The translations under genes and the position numbers were made by a program. Positions 40,979-43,906 of a stretch of DNA of 43,906 bases are shown here, one piece after another. This DNA is from Prevotellaceae bacterium (GTDB lineage: Bacteria > Bacteroidota > Bacteroidia > Bacteroidales > Bacteroidaceae). A model generated the notes under the pieces. That model made no database searches and had not been told where the DNA came from. It was given only the letters and a program-made list of their open reading frames with translations. Every line of letters starts with the position of its first letter. The first letter of the stretch is position 1. The stretch lies in assembly GCA_015256945.1 (NCBI GenBank), contig JABZLB010000026.1:1-43906 (forward strand), in the 5' to 3' direction.

Positions 40979-42211
40979 ATGGACAACGAAGAACAGATAC
41001 TAATAAGCATTACCGGGCAGGACAGACCAGGATTAACAGCATCAGTGATGGCTATTCTTGCACGGTATGATGCCAATATTCTCGACATCGGACAAGCTGA
41101 TATTCACTCAACTTTATCGCTGGGGATTCTGATTCGCATTAGTGAAGCCAACTCGGGACAGATGATGAAGGAACTGCTTTTCAAGGCAACAGAACTGAGT
41201 GTAAACATAGCTTTTACGCCCATCAGCGATGAAAACTATGAAGATTGGGTTAATCAGCAAGGAAAAAACCGGTATATTCTAACTCTCATTGGGCGCACGT
41301 TGTCGGCCCGTGAAATAGCATGTGCAACAAAGGTTATTGCGTCACAAGGACTAAATATCGATTCTATCCTGCGACTTACGGGTCGTATGAGCATAAAGAA
41401 TCCAGAACAAAACCGCAGGGCCTGCATTGAATTTTCGTTACGTGGAACACCTGTTGACAGGCACAATATGCAAAGCGAGCTGGTAAAATTATCCAATGAA
41501 CAAGGCTTTGACTTCTCTCTTCAGAAAGACGATATGTACCGGAGAATGAGACGTTTGATTTGCTTTGACATGGACTCAACGCTTATTCAGACAGAGTGTA
41601 TTGATGAATTGGCAAAATGTGCCGGCGTAGGCGACAAGGTAAAAGCCATTACCGAAAGGGCTATGAGAGGAGAAATAGACTTTAAGGAAAGCTTTACCGA
41701 ACGTGTTGCACTGTTAAAAGGGCTCGACGCAAGCGTTATGGAAGACATTGCCAGGAGGCTTCCCGTTACAGAAGGAGTGCCACGACTAATGAAGGTTCTG
41801 AAAACATGCGGATACAAAATTGCCATTCTGAGTGGAGGATTTACCTATTTCGGGGAATACATGCAAAAGAAATTCGGCTTTGATTATGTTTATGCCAATG
41901 AGCTTGAAATAGGTGAAGACGGAAAGTTAACAGGCAGATATGTGGGCGAAATAGTTGATGGCCGGCGTAAAGCTGAGCTGTTAAAACTTATTGCACAGGT
42001 AGAACACGTAGACCTTGCGCAGACAATTGCAGTAGGTGATGGTGCAAACGACCTGCCCATGCTTACAGAAGCCGGGCTGGGTATAGCTTTTCATGCCAAG
42101 CCACGAGTAGCTGCCAATGCTGGACAGAACATTAAAAATATGGGACTTGACGGCGTACTATACTTCTTAGGATTTAAAGATAGCTATTTGGGTAGCCAGG
42201 GACGTCTTTAA
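40979..42211 (+). CDS. serB: Phosphoserine phosphatase with two N-terminal ACT domains
   Basis: 410 residues. Two ACT-like regulatory domains come first: ILISITGQDRPGLTASVMAI (about 7-26) and YILTLIGRTLSAREIACATK (about 98-117). The HAD phosphatase domain follows, with motif I CFDMDSTLIQ at about residue 196, motif II AILSGGFTYF, and motif III/IV VGDGANDLPMLTEAGLGIAF. This is the standard SerB architecture of Bacteroidota; it makes L-serine from O-phosphoserine in the cytoplasm, and the ACT domains may sense an amino acid. It begins 31 bp after the phosphoesterase stop. The final ~12 codons overlap a possible small antisense ORF. Confidence 0.95.
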   Translation: MDNEEQILISITGQDRPGLTASVMAILARYDANILDIGQADIHSTLSLGILIRISEANSGQMMKELLFKATELSVNIAFTPISDENYEDWVNQQGKNRYILTLIGRTLSAREIACATKVIASQGLNIDSILRLTGRMSIKNPEQNRRACIEFSLRGTPVDRHNMQSELVKLSNEQGFDFSLQKDDMYRRMRRLICFDMDSTLIQTECIDELAKCAGVGDKVKAITERAMRGEIDFKESFTERVALLKGLDASVMEDIARRLPVTEGVPRLMKVLKTCGYKIAILSGGFTYFGEYMQKKFGFDYVYANELEIGEDGKLTGRYVGEIVDGRRKAELLKLIAQVEHVDLAQTIAVGDGANDLPMLTEAGLGIAFHAKPRVAANAGQNIKNMGLDGVLYFLGFKDSYLGSQGRL

Positions 42212-42326
42212 CATTATCGGCCTGAATAGCGGGCGGATGGTACTCTCCTTTCATCGAATGTTTTAATTTATTGCTTACGTTACCACGTAATAAGGATAAC
42301 GCAAGGGCTTTAATCTGTCGTTTCAT
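42174..42326 (-). CDS. Possible 50-residue basic small protein
   Basis: An ORF on the minus strand from the ATG at 42326 encodes a 50-residue product starting MKRQIKALALSLLRGNVSNK and ending near VPGYPNSYL. A strong promoter-like TATATTTG (42360-42367, minus strand) lies 33 bp upstream of that ATG, which is the expected distance. Its last 38 bp are antisense to the 3' end of serB. I do not recognise the family, and a 50-codon frame can occur by chance. The remainder of the serB-rpoD gap (42212-42514) contains the rpoD promoter and a small hairpin TTACGT/ACGTAA at 42275-42290. Confidence 0.35.
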   Translation of the reverse strand: MKRQIKALALSLLRGNVSNKLKHSMKGEYHPPAIQADNVKDVPGYPNSYL

Positions 42327-42472
42327 ATAAACATTTGTATTGGGTAATAAGTGTTTTCGCAAATATAAAAAGATTTAGAATGAATCGGATAAAATAAACA
42401 GAATTTAATATAATAATGCAGAAAAAAGAACAGTTCGTAAGGAAAAACATCCGAAATAAATAAAAAATGTAG

Positions 42473-42480
42473 TATTTTTG
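42473..42480 (+). promoter_or_regulatory. rpoD: Candidate -7 element of rpoD
   Basis: TATTTTTG followed by CG matches TAnnTTTG, 34 bp before the rpoD ATG at 42515. The upstream 60 bp are A-rich, without a clear -33 box. Confidence 0.55.
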
Positions 42481-42514
42481 CGTACAATCTAAATAGAAAC
42501 CTAAACCTACGGAG

Positions 42515-43393
42515 ATGAGACAACTTAAAATTTCGAGATCAATAACAAGCCGTAATAACGAGGCTCTGGATCGTTATCTCAATGAGATAGCACGGGAACC
42601 AATGCTCACTCCTGAAGAAGAAGCCGAATTAGCAGTTAAGATTCATCAGGGTGGTAAGGAGGGAGAACGAGCTCGTGACCGCCTTGTCAGCGCCAACTTA
42701 CGATTTGTTGTTTCCGTAGCTAAACAATATCAGAATCAGGGTATCTTCCTAACCGATCTTATTAATGAGGGTAATATGGGGCTTGTAAAAGCTGCCGAGA
42801 AATTCGATGAAACGCGCGGGTTTAAATTTATATCCTATGCTGTATGGTGGATTAGGCAAAGCATAATAGAAGCACTGGCCGTAAAAAGCAGACTTGTACG
42901 CGTTCCTCTGAACCAGGTTGGTATTGCAGGCAAAATAAATCGTGCAAGTGATCAGTTTATTCAGTTAAACGGTCGTATTCCGTCTACTCATGAATTATCA
43001 CAACTAACCGGCATTGATGAAAATGCAATAGAATCAGCACGCGACGCCAACAGCCATACAACAAGTATTGATGCTCCGCTGGGTAATGATGAAGGTGACA
43101 ATTCTATGGCAGACTCTCTGACATCAGACGACTCCTATTCAAACTCAGATTCTGAATTAAACAGAGAATCGATGAATCAATTTATCAACGATCTGCTGAA
43201 AGAAGTACTAAACGAACGTGAGCAAACCATTATACGGGAAAGCTTTGGTATTGGCGTACTTGAGAAAAGTTTGGAAGAAATTGCAGATGAAATGGGGATG
43301 ACACGCGAACGAATAAGGCAGGTAAAAGAGAAAGCAATTCGTAAAATTAAATACAGCTCAGCAGCAAAAATCTTAAAAGAATACTTGGGCTAA
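42515..43393 (+). CDS. rpoD: Primary sigma factor RpoD (short Bacteroidota type)
   Basis: 292 residues, lacking the long region 1.1 and non-conserved insert of proteobacterial sigma-70, as is normal in Bacteroidota. Region 1.2 has LDRYLNEIAREPMLTPEEEA; region 2 has LRFVVSVAKQYQNQG, DLINEGNMGLVKAAEKFDET and FISYAVWWIRQSI (-10 element recognition and melting). Region 3 begins near VRVPLNQVGIAGKI, and region 4 ends with EEIADEMGMTRERIRQVKEK (-35 recognition helix-turn-helix). It recognises the TTTG/TAnnTTTG promoters seen in this window. The upstream GGAG in 'acggagatg' is too close to act as an ideal ribosome-binding site. It is convergent with the rRNA operon beyond the right edge. Confidence 0.97.
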   Translation: MRQLKISRSITSRNNEALDRYLNEIAREPMLTPEEEAELAVKIHQGGKEGERARDRLVSANLRFVVSVAKQYQNQGIFLTDLINEGNMGLVKAAEKFDETRGFKFISYAVWWIRQSIIEALAVKSRLVRVPLNQVGIAGKINRASDQFIQLNGRIPSTHELSQLTGIDENAIESARDANSHTTSIDAPLGNDEGDNSMADSLTSDDSYSNSDSELNRESMNQFINDLLKEVLNEREQTIIRESFGIGVLEKSLEEIADEMGMTRERIRQVKEKAIRKIKYSSAAKILKEYLG

Positions 43394-43488
43394 ATCATAA
43401 TAGACACTTAATCTATCATGAATAAAATAAAATACAACATCAAATAAATACCAAGAAATTGCTTATAAATCCAAAATTCACTTTTTCT

Positions 43489-43827
43489 GAACACGAAAAA
43501 ACCCTTTACAAATACGAAAAGATAATCCTTACAAATACAAAACGAACTCCTTATAAACACGCAAAAAGCTCTCTACAAATACAAAAAAATCCTTCTATAA
43601 ACACTAAACGAACTCTTTACTAACACGAAAGAACCTACCCACAAACACGCAAGAATTCTCCATAAACACCGAAACGAACTCCCTACAAACACGAAAGAGA
43701 CTACCCACAAACACGAAAAGAACCCTATACAAATACGAAAGATACTCCTTACAAATACATAAGAAGCCCTCTACAAATACACAGAAATTCTCCATAAACA
43801 TCGAAACGAACTCCCTACAAACACGAA
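43489..43827. repeat. Array of about fifteen degenerate 22-bp tandem repeats
   Basis: Units of 20-23 bp (mostly 22) follow each other without spacers from about 43489 to the rRNA terminator. The approximate consensus is TACAAACACGAAACGAACTC; well-formed units start at 43529, 43596, 43684, 43727 and 43772. A or T at the CAAA(T/C)AC position alternates among copies. A 41-bp stretch (43656-43696) recurs at 43788-43828 with one change, exactly 132 bp (six units) later, showing block duplication. The preceding 43394-43488 is AT-rich with no recognisable feature. The open frame crossing the array on the minus strand is a by-product of the repeats. Confidence 0.9.
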
Positions 43828-43861
43828 AAAGCCCTGAAGACAGAAAAGTCTTCAGGGCTTT
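43828..43861 (-). terminator. Rho-independent terminator of the rRNA operon
   Basis: A perfect 14-bp stem, AAAGCCCTGAAGAC (43828-43841), pairs with 43848-43861 around a six-base loop. Read on the minus strand it ends in a T-run (TTTTT), about 15 bp after the 5S rRNA 3' end. Confidence 0.92.
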
Positions 43862-43875
43862 CGTCTGTAAAAGAA

Positions 43876-43906
43876 GGCGGCTACCTACTCTCCCGCATTG
43901 CATTGC
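43876..43906 (-). rRNA. rrf: 5S ribosomal RNA, 3' end (partial)
   Basis: The minus strand here reads GCAATGCGGGAGAGTAGGTA then GCCGCC, the characteristic 3' end of bacterial 5S rRNA (GGGAGAGTAGG...GCCGCC), at the window edge and followed directly by a terminator. Only the last ~30 nt are inside the window; the rest of the rRNA operon should lie to the right. Confidence 0.88.

Noticed and set aside
43489..43827. Possible CRISPR array in the repeated region before the 5S rRNA
   Set aside because: Units are contiguous, degenerate and about 22 bp, with no unique spacers and no cas genes; it is a tandem repeat.
43604..43903. 99-codon minus-strand ORF with repeated FRVCREFVSVFMEN-like peptides
   Set aside because: It runs from the 5S rRNA through the terminator into the repeats; the periodic peptide only reflects the 22-bp units.

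Overview
The window comes from a member of the Bacteroidota, most likely a Prevotellaceae-like Bacteroidales. The evidence is two SusC/SusD pairs with DUF4843 and PKD-like lipoproteins, a short RpoD of the Bacteroidota type, PafA phosphatase, TAnnTTTG-type -7 promoter elements before several genes, and scarce Shine-Dalgarno sequences. The right edge enters the 3' end of a 5S rRNA gene, so an rRNA operon lies just outside.

Layout. (1) 1-10028, minus strand: one tightly packed operon, SusC(short)-SusD-SusC-SusD-DUF4843 lipoprotein-PKD-like lipoprotein (the last cut by the left edge). It should build two outer-membrane import complexes plus two surface lipoproteins; no degradative enzyme is visible. 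(2) 10029-10544: intergenic, with the operon promoter, a copy of a GC-rich palindromic repeat, and the terminator of the next operon. (3) 10545-30210, minus strand: a 19-gene surface-glycan cluster of Wzx/Wzy type. Read in transcription order it holds an acyltransferase, the flippase, a WbsX-like protein, two GT2 enzymes, a GT4 enzyme, a second GT-B enzyme, an EpsG-like polymerase, a GT2 enzyme, a GINT1-like protein, a GT4 enzyme, an acyltransferase, a fucosyltransferase-like protein, a GT4 enzyme, a sugar-nucleotide dehydratase/reductase, a WbuC cupin, a small lipoprotein, a WecA/WbpL-like initiating transferase and a nucleotidyltransferase-fold protein. The middle (about 16-25.6 kb) is much more AT-rich than the flanks, which suggests an exchanged serotype-like core. 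(4) 30211-30715: a gap with one doubtful small ORF. (5) 30716-32728, minus: an M13 metallopeptidase without a signal peptide. (6) 32909-34393, plus: PafA alkaline phosphatase, a strong terminator, and a second copy of the palindromic repeat. (7) 34858-36324, plus: a three-gene HipB-HipS-HipT-like toxin-antitoxin operon. (8) 36411-42211: histidine phosphatase (minus), then CE2-type esterase, calcineurin-like phosphoesterase and SerB (plus). (9) 42515-43393, plus: primary sigma factor RpoD. (10) 43489-43906: about fifteen degenerate 22-bp tandem repeats, the rRNA operon terminator, and the 5S rRNA 3' end on the minus strand.

Most interesting points: the phased 22-bp repeat array between convergent rpoD and the rRNA operon; the two-copy palindromic element; the split HipA system with an N-terminal Cys/His cluster on the kinase; a minimal SusC whose Ton-box-like motif sits at the mature N terminus; and a long perfect inverted repeat inside a glycosyltransferase gene. 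None of these could be searched against databases here, so novelty is not established.
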